Shown here in pieces: positions 16,235 to 23,663 of a stretch of 64,000 nucleotides of DNA. Made by a program: the position numbers and the translations under genes. The notes under the pieces are model-generated. The model had not been told where the DNA came from. It worked only from the letters and a program-made list of their open reading frames with translations, and searched no databases. Location: NCBI RefSeq assembly GCF_965232925.1, contig NZ_CBDDRA010000013.1, positions 1-64,000 of the forward strand. Direction: 5' to 3'. The stretch is from Tumidithrix helvetica (GTDB lineage Bacteria > Cyanobacteriota > Cyanobacteriia > Pseudanabaenales > Pseudanabaenaceae). Numbering within the stretch: the stretch's first letter is position 1; each line of letters begins with the position of its first letter.

Positions 16235-16852
16235 CTATTGTCCAGATGCAAAAAAGCGATCGACGGTCAGGGCTAGGTCAGGAAAGGTAGGCGAGACAAG
16301 GCGATCGCCATCTCGAAATTGCCGCATATCGTATTCTCCATCCACCAATTGACAGACTGTAAAAGTAGGTTGTTTGGGATTGCCGATAAAGCGCCGCCCA
16401 CCCAGTGCAGCATAATCCACAATCCAATATTCCCGAATGCCTAGGGCTTCGTACTCTCCAAGCTTAGTGAAGTAATCATCCCGCCAATTGGTTGAAACGA
16501 CTTCCACAACGATCGCGATCGATTTACCCATAGTGACAATCGAACCACTTTCCCAATCTGGTTCATCCCTTAGCGCAAGTTCATCTAAAACGATCGCATC
16601 TGGTTCGTATCCAGAATCGCCATCCAGAGAGCGAACAATACATTCTCTGGGGATGAAATAAGGCAAGTTCGCCTGACGGATGGCAGCGCCTAAGTCGTAA
16701 GCTAAATCGCCTGACACTTTTGAATGCATACCTCTCGGTTTTGGCATTTCAACAATTTCCCCACGGTGTAATTCGTAGCGGCATTCAGAGGTTTCTGGCA
16801 GCCACGCAACAAACTCGTCAAACGTAATCGGCTGATGCAATGATTGGATCAT
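16235..16852 (-). CDS. Uma2-family (DUF820) PD-(D/E)XK protein
   Basis: The 205-residue product is a typical cyanobacterial Uma2/DUF820 protein with a restriction-endonuclease-like fold. It shows TFDEFVAWLPETSE near the start, YEPDAIVLDELAL with the PD motif, and IAIVVEVVSTNWRDDYFTKLGEYEALGIREYWIVD compressed here to its hallmarks VVEVVS and EYWIVD. These genes exist in many copies per cyanobacterial genome and their cellular role is not established; transposon association has been suggested. Catalytic Asp and Glu positions look intact. It sits 79 bp upstream of the hydantoinase GTG and may be an unrelated insertion in the cluster. Confidence 0.85.
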   Translation of the reverse strand: MIQSLHQPITFDEFVAWLPETSECRYELHRGEIVEMPKPRGMHSKVSGDLAYDLGAAIRQANLPYFIPRECIVRSLDGDSGYEPDAIVLDELALRDEPDWESGSIVTMGKSIAIVVEVVSTNWRDDYFTKLGEYEALGIREYWIVDYAALGGRRFIGNPKQPTFTVCQLVDGEYDMRQFRDGDRLVSPTFPDLALTVDRFFASGQ

Positions 16853-17053
16853 GGAGTCACCTCATTTTCCGCCTTAACTTCCGTCATGATAATATCATCT
16901 GTAATTTTATCAACAAGTTTCGTGCGATCGCCGATTTTAGGGACGCAACGAAACCCAATCTAAGGAGCGAGCGAACTCAATTCGGCAATCTCGCTACAGC
17001 AAAACTGTAGCCTTTGAACTATCTGACAATTTCGATCGTTAGGAGACAAGATC

Positions 17054-17851
17054 GTGGAAAGTTTTAATGAATACCATCTCGATCCACAGCAATTTCCTTT
17101 TCTCAAAGGTTTTCAAGATGGTTGGCAAACGATTAGAGATGAGTTTACCGACTTTACTCAGAATGCGTCAAATGAGGAATTAAAATTCACCTACGATATT
17201 TTAGGGCCTAAGAGTAAAACAATTAAAGTCAAAGGCAATTCAAAATACAGCGCTTTGGGGATTTTATTTCAAGGTTTGTTTATTGAGGAATATATTCAGT
17301 TTCATCGAATCCAATATCCCAATTTTGGAACAGAGGAGGCTTCAGTCAAAGCCCTAGCCTTACGCCAAAAATATTTCCCAAGTTTAGCTGAAGCGATCGC
17401 ACAGGTAAACTCAGTCGAAGCGAATATCCTGCGAAATGTTTATTTTGGGACATTTCACCCTGGCCTAGATATCAAGCTCCATGTCAACGATAACCCTCAT
17501 ATGAATCGCGGCTATCTAGGATTGATCGTGCCCGAGGGGGATGTCGCGATGAAAATATGCCACGATCGCCTTTATTGGCAGGTCGGAAAATTCATGATCT
17601 TAGATCACAGCTATCCCCATTGCCCCCACAATTATACCCATTTCGATCGCACGGTTTTGGTTGTGGACTTTTTTAAACCCGATTGGGACAGAGCCGATGC
17701 GATTCGGTTTGAACGAGAACAGGTTGCGCAAAGGATGCAGGACAATCCCTACAGCTTAGGCGTTTTTGGCAAAAGCGATCGCGCCAAAGAAGAAGATTTC
17801 ATCAAGTATGGTTTGGCACATCAACTAGAGTGGGATAAAGTTTTAGGGTAA
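17054..17851 (+). CDS. Aspartyl/asparaginyl beta-hydroxylase-like protein, first iron His replaced
   Basis: The 265-residue protein resembles the Asp/Asn beta-hydroxylase family, 2-oxoglutarate oxygenases with two His iron ligands. The second ligand region is seen in HSYPHCPHNYTHFDRTVLVV (about 193-212), matching the family HEAWN...R pattern. Where the first His is expected in R-x-H-L-x-L, the sequence is RGYLGLIVPEG, with Tyr. Either iron binding differs or activity is lost. The GTG start is supported by AGGAG at 17041-17045. It leads a compact three-gene set: the MDR reductase follows after eight bases and the SnoaL-like gene after 18 more. Confidence 0.7.
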   Translation: MESFNEYHLDPQQFPFLKGFQDGWQTIRDEFTDFTQNASNEELKFTYDILGPKSKTIKVKGNSKYSALGILFQGLFIEEYIQFHRIQYPNFGTEEASVKALALRQKYFPSLAEAIAQVNSVEANILRNVYFGTFHPGLDIKLHVNDNPHMNRGYLGLIVPEGDVAMKICHDRLYWQVGKFMILDHSYPHCPHNYTHFDRTVLVVDFFKPDWDRADAIRFEREQVAQRMQDNPYSLGVFGKSDRAKEEDFIKYGLAHQLEWDKVLG

Positions 17852-17859
17852 AAAGGTAA

Positions 17860-18882
17860 ATGGAAGCATTGGAAAAGAACGCAAAAACTTACAGGAAATT
17901 AATCGCCAAGCAATTTCACCAAGATTTTCAATCTGCGGTTGAAATTGTCGAACTTCCCATTCCACAACCTGCGGCGAATCAACTTTTAATTCAAAATAAA
18001 TTTGCTGGAATCAATAGTGGTTTTGATACCCTGCTTTGCCAAGGTAAAGTTCCCTATGTAAACCTTACACCTCCTTTCGATCTGGGTGTAGAAGCGGTCG
18101 GCGAAGTTGTTGCTGTCGGAGAGGATATCCAAGATTTCCAAATTGGCGATGCCGTAGCTACCACTCTGCGGGGGGGAGGCTATCGGGAATACCAAGCGAT
18201 CGCTGCAAATCTTGCGGTTAAAGTGCGCCAAGCAACCCCAGAAGTCTTAACCCTCATGCCCACAGGCATATCCGCTTTAGTGGCGCTAGAAAGAGTAGGA
18301 GAAATGAAAAGCAATGAAGTGGTGTTAGTAACAGCAGCAGCAGGAGGAACGGGTCATATTGCCGTACAGTTGGCAAAGTTAGCAGGGAATCATGTCATCG
18401 GAACTTGCAGCTCGGAGCAAAAAGCAGCGTTGCTGAAAAAACTAGGGTGCGATCGGATTATCAACTACCACACCGAAAATCTCGCTCAAGTCCTCAAAAC
18501 TGAATATCCCAAGGGCATCAACTTAGTTTTTGATTGTGTCGGCAAACAAGTTTTTGACACCTGCGTCGAAAACTTGGCAATGCGGGGGCGTTTAATTGTG
18601 GTGGGTTTTATTTCCGAATATGGCAAAAGCACAGAGGAAATCGCCCAACCTCGCATTTATCACAAACTATTTTGGAAAGCTGCTTCTGTGCGTGGTTTTT
18701 TGATGCCTCTCTATCAAGAGTACGCTGCCGAAGCCCGCGATCGCTTATTAACTCTCTTCTACACTGGCAAACTCAAGGTTGCGATCGACCCAACTCAGTT
18801 TCGTGGCATAGAATCCATTCCTAGCGCCATCGAATACCTACTGGGGGGACGAAATTGTGGCAAAGTGGTTGTCAGGTTTTAG
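17860..18882 (+). CDS. Zinc-free medium-chain reductase (quinone oxidoreductase/PTGR3-like)
   Basis: The 340-residue MDR protein would reduce an enone or quinone with NADPH. The N-terminal GroES-like domain holds FAGINSGFDTLLCQGKVPY and the GVEAVGEVVAVGEDI loop. The cofactor domain has AAAGGTGHIAVQLAKLAG, the AxxGxxG pattern of NADPH-using quinone reductases, followed by GCDRIINYHTEN. The Cys cluster of zinc alcohol dehydrogenases is absent. The best family resemblance is to ZADH2/prostaglandin reductase 3. It begins eight bases after the hydroxylase-like gene and is almost certainly cotranscribed with it. Confidence 0.82.
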   Translation: MEALEKNAKTYRKLIAKQFHQDFQSAVEIVELPIPQPAANQLLIQNKFAGINSGFDTLLCQGKVPYVNLTPPFDLGVEAVGEVVAVGEDIQDFQIGDAVATTLRGGGYREYQAIAANLAVKVRQATPEVLTLMPTGISALVALERVGEMKSNEVVLVTAAAGGTGHIAVQLAKLAGNHVIGTCSSEQKAALLKKLGCDRIINYHTENLAQVLKTEYPKGINLVFDCVGKQVFDTCVENLAMRGRLIVVGFISEYGKSTEEIAQPRIYHKLFWKAASVRGFLMPLYQEYAAEARDRLLTLFYTGKLKVAIDPTQFRGIESIPSAIEYLLGGRNCGKVVVRF

Positions 18883-18900
18883 TCATTTCGATGAATCCCC

Positions 18901-19299
18901 ATGACAGAGAATTCAGAAAATACGTTAAAAACTGCCCATCAGGCTTTTGAAAACCTACAGCATGGTTTGACAACAGGCGAGTGGAATCCCATGTTGGATC
19001 TGCTTACAGAAGACTTTGCATTTTGGTTTCCAGTAGGCCCATACCAAGGGTTAAACGTTGGCAAGGAAAGGGCAAAAGCCTTTTTCCTCTATGTTTCTGA
19101 AGTGTTTGGTCAAACCATTAAACTGACTAGCCTAGAGCGCGTTACCAGCAATGAGACAACGGTTGTGTTTGAGTTTCGAGATGAAGGAAGGATGCGGAGC
19201 GAACCTTATAAAAATCGCATAGCTGTATCCTTTGATGTGCGAGGAGACAAAATTTGTGGCTATCGAGAATACTTTGGTAGCGACGGTAAATCGAATTGA
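18901..19299 (+). CDS. SnoaL/NTF2-like ketosteroid-isomerase-fold protein
   Basis: The 132-residue protein fits the NTF2-like cone fold: a helical start (TLKTAHQAFENLQHGLTTGE), then WNPMLDLLTEDFAFWFPVGPY and a curved sheet ending ISFDVRG-like SFDVRGDKICGYREYFG. Members act as isomerases, cyclases or dehydratases or simply bind ligands. Here no certain catalytic acid pair can be named. It is the last gene of the three-gene set begun by the Asp/Asn hydroxylase-like gene. The convergent psbA gene ends 142 bp beyond. Confidence 0.7.
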   Translation: MTENSENTLKTAHQAFENLQHGLTTGEWNPMLDLLTEDFAFWFPVGPYQGLNVGKERAKAFFLYVSEVFGQTIKLTSLERVTSNETTVVFEFRDEGRMRSEPYKNRIAVSFDVRGDKICGYREYFGSDGKSN

Positions 19300-19366
19300 A
19301 AGACTCGAACAGTCAGTCAGTCGAAGTCTACAAAAACGATATCGCCGCGATATAGCTAACAGGCAG

Positions 19367-19398
19367 TAAAAAATAAAAAAGCGCTCTTTATAGAGCGC
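19367..19398 (-). terminator. Intrinsic terminator of psbA
   Basis: GCGCTCT and its complement AGAGCGC form a hairpin at 19381-19398 with a four-base loop. On the minus strand it is followed by a T-rich run with one interruption (19367-19380). It lies 43 bp after the psbA stop. Confidence 0.85.
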
Positions 19399-19441
19399 AG
19401 AACCTATATTCAAACAAATCGACAAAGTTGAGCTAGTTTCG

Positions 19442-20521
19442 TTAAGAGATCGCAGGAGCGACTAGCGCGATTGGTTGAGTTTCAGCAAATGCCAGATCGA
19501 GCGGGAAATTATGGGCGTTGCGTTCGTGCATCACTTCAATTCCAATATTCGCTCTGTTGAGCACATCAGCCCAAGTCGGGACTGGGCGTCCGCGATCGTC
19601 AAGCACGGACTGATTAAAGTTAAATCCATTCAGGTTAAAGGACATGGTGCTGATCCCCAAGGAAGCAAACCAAATACCGACCACAGGCCATGCTGCCAGC
19701 ACGAAGTGTAGCGATCGCGAATTGTTGAAGCTGACATGTTGAAAGAAAACGCGACCTAAGTAACCATGGGCTGCCACAATGTTGTAGGTTTCTTCTTCCT
19801 GACCAAATCTATAGCCAGCATTGATCGACTCTGTTTCGCTGGTCGCACGCATCAAGCTGGATGTCACTAACGAACCATGCATGGCTGAGAATAAGGCTCC
19901 TCCAAATACCCCAATTACACCTAGCATGTGGAAAGGATGCATGAGTACGTTATGCTCTGCTGTAAACACGATCATAAAGTTGAAGGTTCCTGAAACACCC
20001 AACATCAGACCGTCAGAGAAACTTCCCTGACCAATTGGATAGATCAGCAACACAGCCGTAGCCGCTGAGACGGGTGCAGAGAAAGCAACAGGAATCCAGG
20101 GACGCATTCCCAAGCGATAGCTGAGTTCCCATTGGCGTCCCATGTAGGCATAGATAGCAATCAGAAAGTGAAAAACGATCGCTTGATAAGGCCCGCCATT
20201 ATAGAGCCATTCATCCATCGATTCTGCTTCCCAAATCGGATAGAAGTGCAGTCCAATCGCATTAGAGGTGGGTACAACTGAAGCGGTAATGACGTTGTTG
20301 CCATAGAGCAAAGAGCCACTGACGGCTTCGCGAATCCCATCAATATCTACTGGAGGCGCAGCAATAAAAGCTAAGACAAAGATCGTTAATGCCACCAGAG
20401 CGGTTGGAATCAGCAACACCCCAAACCATCCAATGTAGAGCCGATTTCCTGTACTGGTAACCCAGTTACAAAACTGTTCCCATAAACTGTCGCGATCGCG
20501 ACGTTCCAAAATCCTAGTCAT
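19442..20521 (-). CDS. psbA: Photosystem II D1 protein, D1' (microaerobic) type
   Basis: D1 binds the reaction-centre chlorophylls, pheophytin, QB and most of the Mn4CaO5 cluster in the thylakoid membrane. The 359-residue sequence aligns without gaps to standard D1 numbering. The ligands Tyr161, Asp170, Glu189, His190, His198, His215, Ser264, His272, His332, Glu333, His337, Asp342 and Ala344 are all present, so water oxidation should work and the ChlF (chlorophyll f synthase) form is excluded. Ala80, Leu158 and Ala286 replace the usual Gly, Phe and Thr. These three define D1', which in Synechocystis and Thermosynechococcus is induced at low oxygen. Gln130 is kept. Many other exchanges (for example in helix I, 35-50) show wide divergence. 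It is monocistronic with its own terminator. Confidence 0.95.
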   Translation of the reverse strand: MTRILERRDRDSLWEQFCNWVTSTGNRLYIGWFGVLLIPTALVALTIFVLAFIAAPPVDIDGIREAVSGSLLYGNNVITASVVPTSNAIGLHFYPIWEAESMDEWLYNGGPYQAIVFHFLIAIYAYMGRQWELSYRLGMRPWIPVAFSAPVSAATAVLLIYPIGQGSFSDGLMLGVSGTFNFMIVFTAEHNVLMHPFHMLGVIGVFGGALFSAMHGSLVTSSLMRATSETESINAGYRFGQEEETYNIVAAHGYLGRVFFQHVSFNNSRSLHFVLAAWPVVGIWFASLGISTMSFNLNGFNFNQSVLDDRGRPVPTWADVLNRANIGIEVMHERNAHNFPLDLAFAETQPIALVAPAIS

Positions 20522-20620
20522 GATTGTAATGAAATAATGAGTGGTATGAAATGTCAGAACCTGTATTTAATATATAACTATATAATTATATAAGCAATAG
20601 TTTAGGTAATTTTTTTGAAA
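20522..20620 (-). promoter_or_regulatory. AT-rich psbA leader and promoter region
   Basis: The first 100 bp upstream of psbA are nearly all A and T between 20560 and 20600. They hold several TATAAT-like boxes read on the minus strand, for example around 20580-20590. No single -10/-35 pair is convincing and no strong ribosome binding site is seen before the ATG. Confidence 0.35.
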
Positions 20621-20747
20621 AGCTCCTGACCTGCAACGAGTGATTCCTCAATAGCCATCGCACTCTGGAAAGTTTTGAACGCAAGGAAAACCGCAGGAAA
20701 TCCTAGGAAAATTCCCCAACTTGAAAGGTTTCAAAACCTGTCAATCG

Positions 20748-21140
20748 TTATTGAGTGGTAACGGCTAGATTCCCATCGGTTAAAGCACAAACACAGGGAT
20801 CCTGACTCAGCCACTGCGTTCCCACTTCCTGTAGAGCTACCATAACTGGCTTAATCTGGTGTCCTTTGGGGGTAAGAGAATATTCAACATGGGGTGGAAT
20901 TTCGGCAAAGATGCGGCGCTCGACTAAGCCAGAGGCTTCTAATTCTCGAAGTCTCTGGGTGAGGGTTTTGGTGCTGATACCAGGGAGCGCAGCCTGTAGT
21001 TCGTAGGTGCGGCGATCGCCACCAACCAGTTCCCGCAAAACCAAAATTGACCACTTGTTGCCCAACAAGTCCACCACAAATTGAATTGGGCATTTAATTT
21101 CTTGGCACCGATCGGTTGACAACATGAACTTTATTTCCAC
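20748..21140 (-). CDS. HxlR-family winged-helix transcriptional regulator
   Basis: HxlR regulators are small winged-helix dimers that often sense redox state or electrophiles through cysteines. The 130-residue sequence shows the N-terminal CPIQFVVDLLGNKWSILVLR with a Cys at residue 17, the recognition region LPGISTKTLTQRLRELEASGLVERR and the wing VEYSLTPKGHQIKPV. Additional Cys residues lie at about 12 and in DPCVCALT near the C-terminus. It sits upstream of psbA on the same strand and 541 bp from a divergent nitronate monooxygenase gene. A 21-bp tandem repeat just before its start is a plausible self-operator. Confidence 0.85.
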   Translation of the reverse strand: MEIKFMLSTDRCQEIKCPIQFVVDLLGNKWSILVLRELVGGDRRTYELQAALPGISTKTLTQRLRELEASGLVERRIFAEIPPHVEYSLTPKGHQIKPVMVALQEVGTQWLSQDPCVCALTDGNLAVTTQ

Positions 21141-21154
21141 TGAATATTCTCAAT

Positions 21155-21196
21155 ATTCTAACCTTGGGAACCCGAATTCTAACCTTGAGAAACCGA
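21155..21196 (-). promoter_or_regulatory. Two abutting 21-bp direct repeats upstream of hxlR-type gene
   Basis: Copies at 21155-21175 and 21176-21196 both begin ATTCTAACCTTG and end CCGA, with 19 of 21 bases identical. The spacing is two helical turns. They lie 15-56 bp from the regulator's start codon. This is the kind of array expected for cooperative binding of a small dimeric regulator. Confidence 0.55.
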
Positions 21197-21681
21197 GGCT
21201 CCCTCAAACCCTTTAGGAATTATAAATATTTTCTAGGGTGCTTGCGATCGATTCTGACAAAGGCACAACATTTCTTTATAAACAGCTCAACCCTAGAAGT
21301 AATCCTAATTTTTTACTTCAAGTCACTATGGCATCGATCGGGTAACTGACTTGTGTAGGGTGCGGGTTTAGGAAAAGATGTGATTTAGGAACTTTTAAGA
21401 ATAATCAATTTCATGGTCAATTCAGTTGTCCTATCTGAATCAGCAACTCTCCGCTTAGAGTTCAAAGTAAACGTTCGAGAAACATGGCGATCGCTTCATT
21501 TAATCATGCGGTTTCTTCGAATGTGCTGTATGTACTAGAAACAGATAGGACGAAACGAACGCCATCTCTTGGGAGCATGCGAACGCGTCACGGATAAAAA
21601 CTAGACCTCCGATATCCAAAAGATCAAGATGTCGGATGTTGTACCACGCCCATACTCAAGACATCAATCAAAATTCTTTCC
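21197..21681. other. Gene-free stretch between HxlR gene and nitronate monooxygenase
   Basis: Nothing coding was recognised in these 485 bases. Short open frames here lack ribosome binding sites and family resemblance. The promoter of the downstream gene must lie within it but could not be placed. Confidence 0.5.
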
Positions 21682-22794
21682 ATGTCAATACTTCTTCCTC
21701 TTCACATTGGGCAACATATTGCTCGCTATCCCATTCTGCAAGGAGCCATGGCAGTACGCATATCAGGAGCAAGGCTAGCGGGTGCTGTTGCCAATGCTGG
21801 TGGCATCGGTCTGATTGCGAGTTTAGGCATTGGGCTAAACTCGCCTTACTTTGGGAAAAGACAGTTTTTTGCTGCCAATCAACTGGCTCTGATGGATGAA
21901 CTACAACTCGCGCGACAGATTAGTCCTGATGGCATCATTGGCGTAAATGTTATTGTCGCCACTAGAGATTATCTGGCAATGGCACGAACAGCAGCAGCTC
22001 ATGGCGCTAATCTAATTGTGACAGCAGCAGGTCTGCCTTTAGACCTACCAGAATATATGGAAGATTATCCAGATGTGGCACTCGTGCCAATCGTGGCGAA
22101 CTTACAGGCAGCTCAGACGTTGTGTGAAACTTGGCAACAAAGGTATCAGCGTTTACCCGATGCGCTCATTCTCGAAAATTGCAAGGCGATCGGGGGACAT
22201 TTTGCCAGTCAGTGTCAAGAAAGCGATACAGACACCCTTGAAACCGCGATCGCCCAATTACAGAACTACTTAACTCGACACTTTAGAACGCGGATTCCCC
22301 TAATCGTCAGTGGCGGAATTTGGGATCGAGGGGATATTGATCGCGCGATCGCGATCGGAGCCGATGGCGTCCAAATTGGCACGCGGTTCATTACCACTGA
22401 AGAATGTGAAGCGGATCGACGCTATAAAGAGTTTCATCTTCAGGCTCAAGCCCGGAATGTCGTTGTCGTTCCTAGTCCCGTGGGGAAACCTGCGCGTGCT
22501 ATCCAAAATCAATTCGCAGAGAATGTCCTAGCGGGTTCGCCGAATCTAGAAAAACGATGCATTGCCAATTGCTTAGAGTCCTGCATGTGTCGAGACAGAG
22601 GAGAATCCTACTGCTTGATCCAAGCCCTCGCCAGAGCTGCCCAAGGGGATATCGAACAGGGGCTCGTATTTTCCAGTGGTGCGATTAAACCAGTCGAGCA
22701 AATCCTGCCCGTATCAGAGTTGATGGCATCGCTCACCGATCGGTCAGCTCAACAGAAACTTAACGATTTCTTTAGAACACCTGCAATGCGATAG
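21682..22794 (+). CDS. Nitronate monooxygenase family FMN enzyme
   Basis: The 370-residue TIM-barrel protein belongs to the nitronate monooxygenase/enoyl-ACP reductase II family, which binds FMN and oxidises nitronates or reduces enoyl groups. The family opening PILQGAMAVRISGARLAGAVANAGGIGLI is seen as YPILQGAMAVRIS and VANAGGIGLIASLG. Later IPLIVSGGIWDRGDIDRAIAIGADGVQIGT gives the phosphate-binding loop (VSGGIWDRGD, ADGVQIGTRF). A Cys-rich tail with CIANCLESCMC near residues 294-304 is unusual and could bind a metal or be redox active. The ATG has no strong ribosome binding site. Confidence 0.82.
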   Translation: MSILLPLHIGQHIARYPILQGAMAVRISGARLAGAVANAGGIGLIASLGIGLNSPYFGKRQFFAANQLALMDELQLARQISPDGIIGVNVIVATRDYLAMARTAAAHGANLIVTAAGLPLDLPEYMEDYPDVALVPIVANLQAAQTLCETWQQRYQRLPDALILENCKAIGGHFASQCQESDTDTLETAIAQLQNYLTRHFRTRIPLIVSGGIWDRGDIDRAIAIGADGVQIGTRFITTEECEADRRYKEFHLQAQARNVVVVPSPVGKPARAIQNQFAENVLAGSPNLEKRCIANCLESCMCRDRGESYCLIQALARAAQGDIEQGLVFSSGAIKPVEQILPVSELMASLTDRSAQQKLNDFFRTPAMR

Positions 22795-22907
22795 CCATTC
22801 CCTATCCTTTACTTGCAGTAACTATAGGGGCTGAGGGGTAACTACCTTGCAATTCTGACTAAGATTCCTAGTATGAGTAAATAGCAATCCTATTTGATTT
22901 ACTCAGT

Positions 22908-22940
22908 AGGGGCAATTGATGAATCGCCCCTGCTATTTTT
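22908..22940 (+). terminator. Terminator-like hairpin, also a family-A repeat
   Basis: AGGGGC (22908-22913) pairs with GCCCCT (22926-22931) around an imperfect AATTGATGAAT core, followed by a TATTTTT run. It lies 114 bp after the nitronate monooxygenase stop. The palindrome is a degenerate copy of the family-A element, preceded at 22883 by its AGCAATCCT end, so a mobile repeat may serve here as terminator. Confidence 0.6.
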
Positions 22941-22973
22941 CTAGGTTCCATCGCTACCCATAGGAGCTTCCAT

Positions 22974-23600
22974 ATGAGAAGGAAATCTTTGCAACCAAAC
23001 ATCGATCTACTTAAAATTCCTACCGATCGCTTGAACCTGATGGGTTATGTGAACGAATCAGAGGTAAATGGTCCTGGTTGCCGAGCTGTAGTTTGGGTGC
23101 AAGGGTGTCTTCGTCGCTGTCCCAAATGCTTTAACCCAGCATCTTGGTCGTTTGAATTCAATCAACTCATCCCTGTTGAAGACCTGACCCAACAAATTCT
23201 CAGCAATCCGCGCAATACAGGTGTGACTTTCTCAGGTGGGGAACCATTTTGGCAAGCCCCAGCCCTGACAGAATTAGCGCGTCAGGTAAAAGCCGCAGGT
23301 CTTAATGTGATGTCGTTTACGGGGTTTACGCTAGAAGAGTTAAGCAGTCCTGGCAGTCCTCCCGGGGCAGCGGAATTACTGGCAGAACTCGATCTGCTGC
23401 TTGATGGGCCCTATGTGGAATCATTGGCGGTGAATATACCCAGTTCCCCCGTCTCATCCAGCAATCAGCGACTGCATATTTTTAATCCTCAACTGCAAAA
23501 CCAGGTAACTTGGGCGAGCGATCGAATTGAGGTGCATATCCTGAAAAATGGCGATCGCTTGTTTACGGGATACCGCAGGTACGAAGTAGAAAATAATTGA
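22974..23600 (+). CDS. NrdG/PflA-like radical SAM activating protein
   Basis: The 208-residue protein is close in size and pattern to anaerobic ribonucleotide reductase activase. These enzymes use a [4Fe-4S] cluster and S-adenosylmethionine to make a glycyl radical on a partner. VNGPGCRAVVWVQGCLRRCP at about 27-46 carries the C-x3-C-x2-C triad (GCLRRCPKC) and FNPASW follows; TFSGGEPF gives the SAM-binding GGE motif. No glycyl-radical enzyme gene is adjacent, so its partner is elsewhere or it has another role. Its cluster is oxygen-sensitive by chemistry. It precedes the 2OG oxygenase gene by 63 bp on the same strand. Confidence 0.75.
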   Translation: MRRKSLQPNIDLLKIPTDRLNLMGYVNESEVNGPGCRAVVWVQGCLRRCPKCFNPASWSFEFNQLIPVEDLTQQILSNPRNTGVTFSGGEPFWQAPALTELARQVKAAGLNVMSFTGFTLEELSSPGSPPGAAELLAELDLLLDGPYVESLAVNIPSSPVSSSNQRLHIFNPQLQNQVTWASDRIEVHILKNGDRLFTGYRRYEVENN

Positions 23601-23663
23601 GGTCTCCGCTTTGACCGCTATGGAAACGATTACTTTTTAGGTTTGGGGAGAAGACGATCTGCA

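Noticed and set aside
4151..19299. Rut pyrimidine pathway or Nit1C-type cluster
   Set aside because: RidA, hydrolase and nitrilase folds are present, but no RutA-type oxygenase or the other Nit1C genes were found, and catalytic residues differ.
19442..20521. Divergent psbA considered as chlorophyll f synthase or rogue D1
   Set aside because: All Mn-cluster ligands (Asp170, Glu189, His332, Glu333, His337, Asp342, Ala344) are present, which those forms lack.
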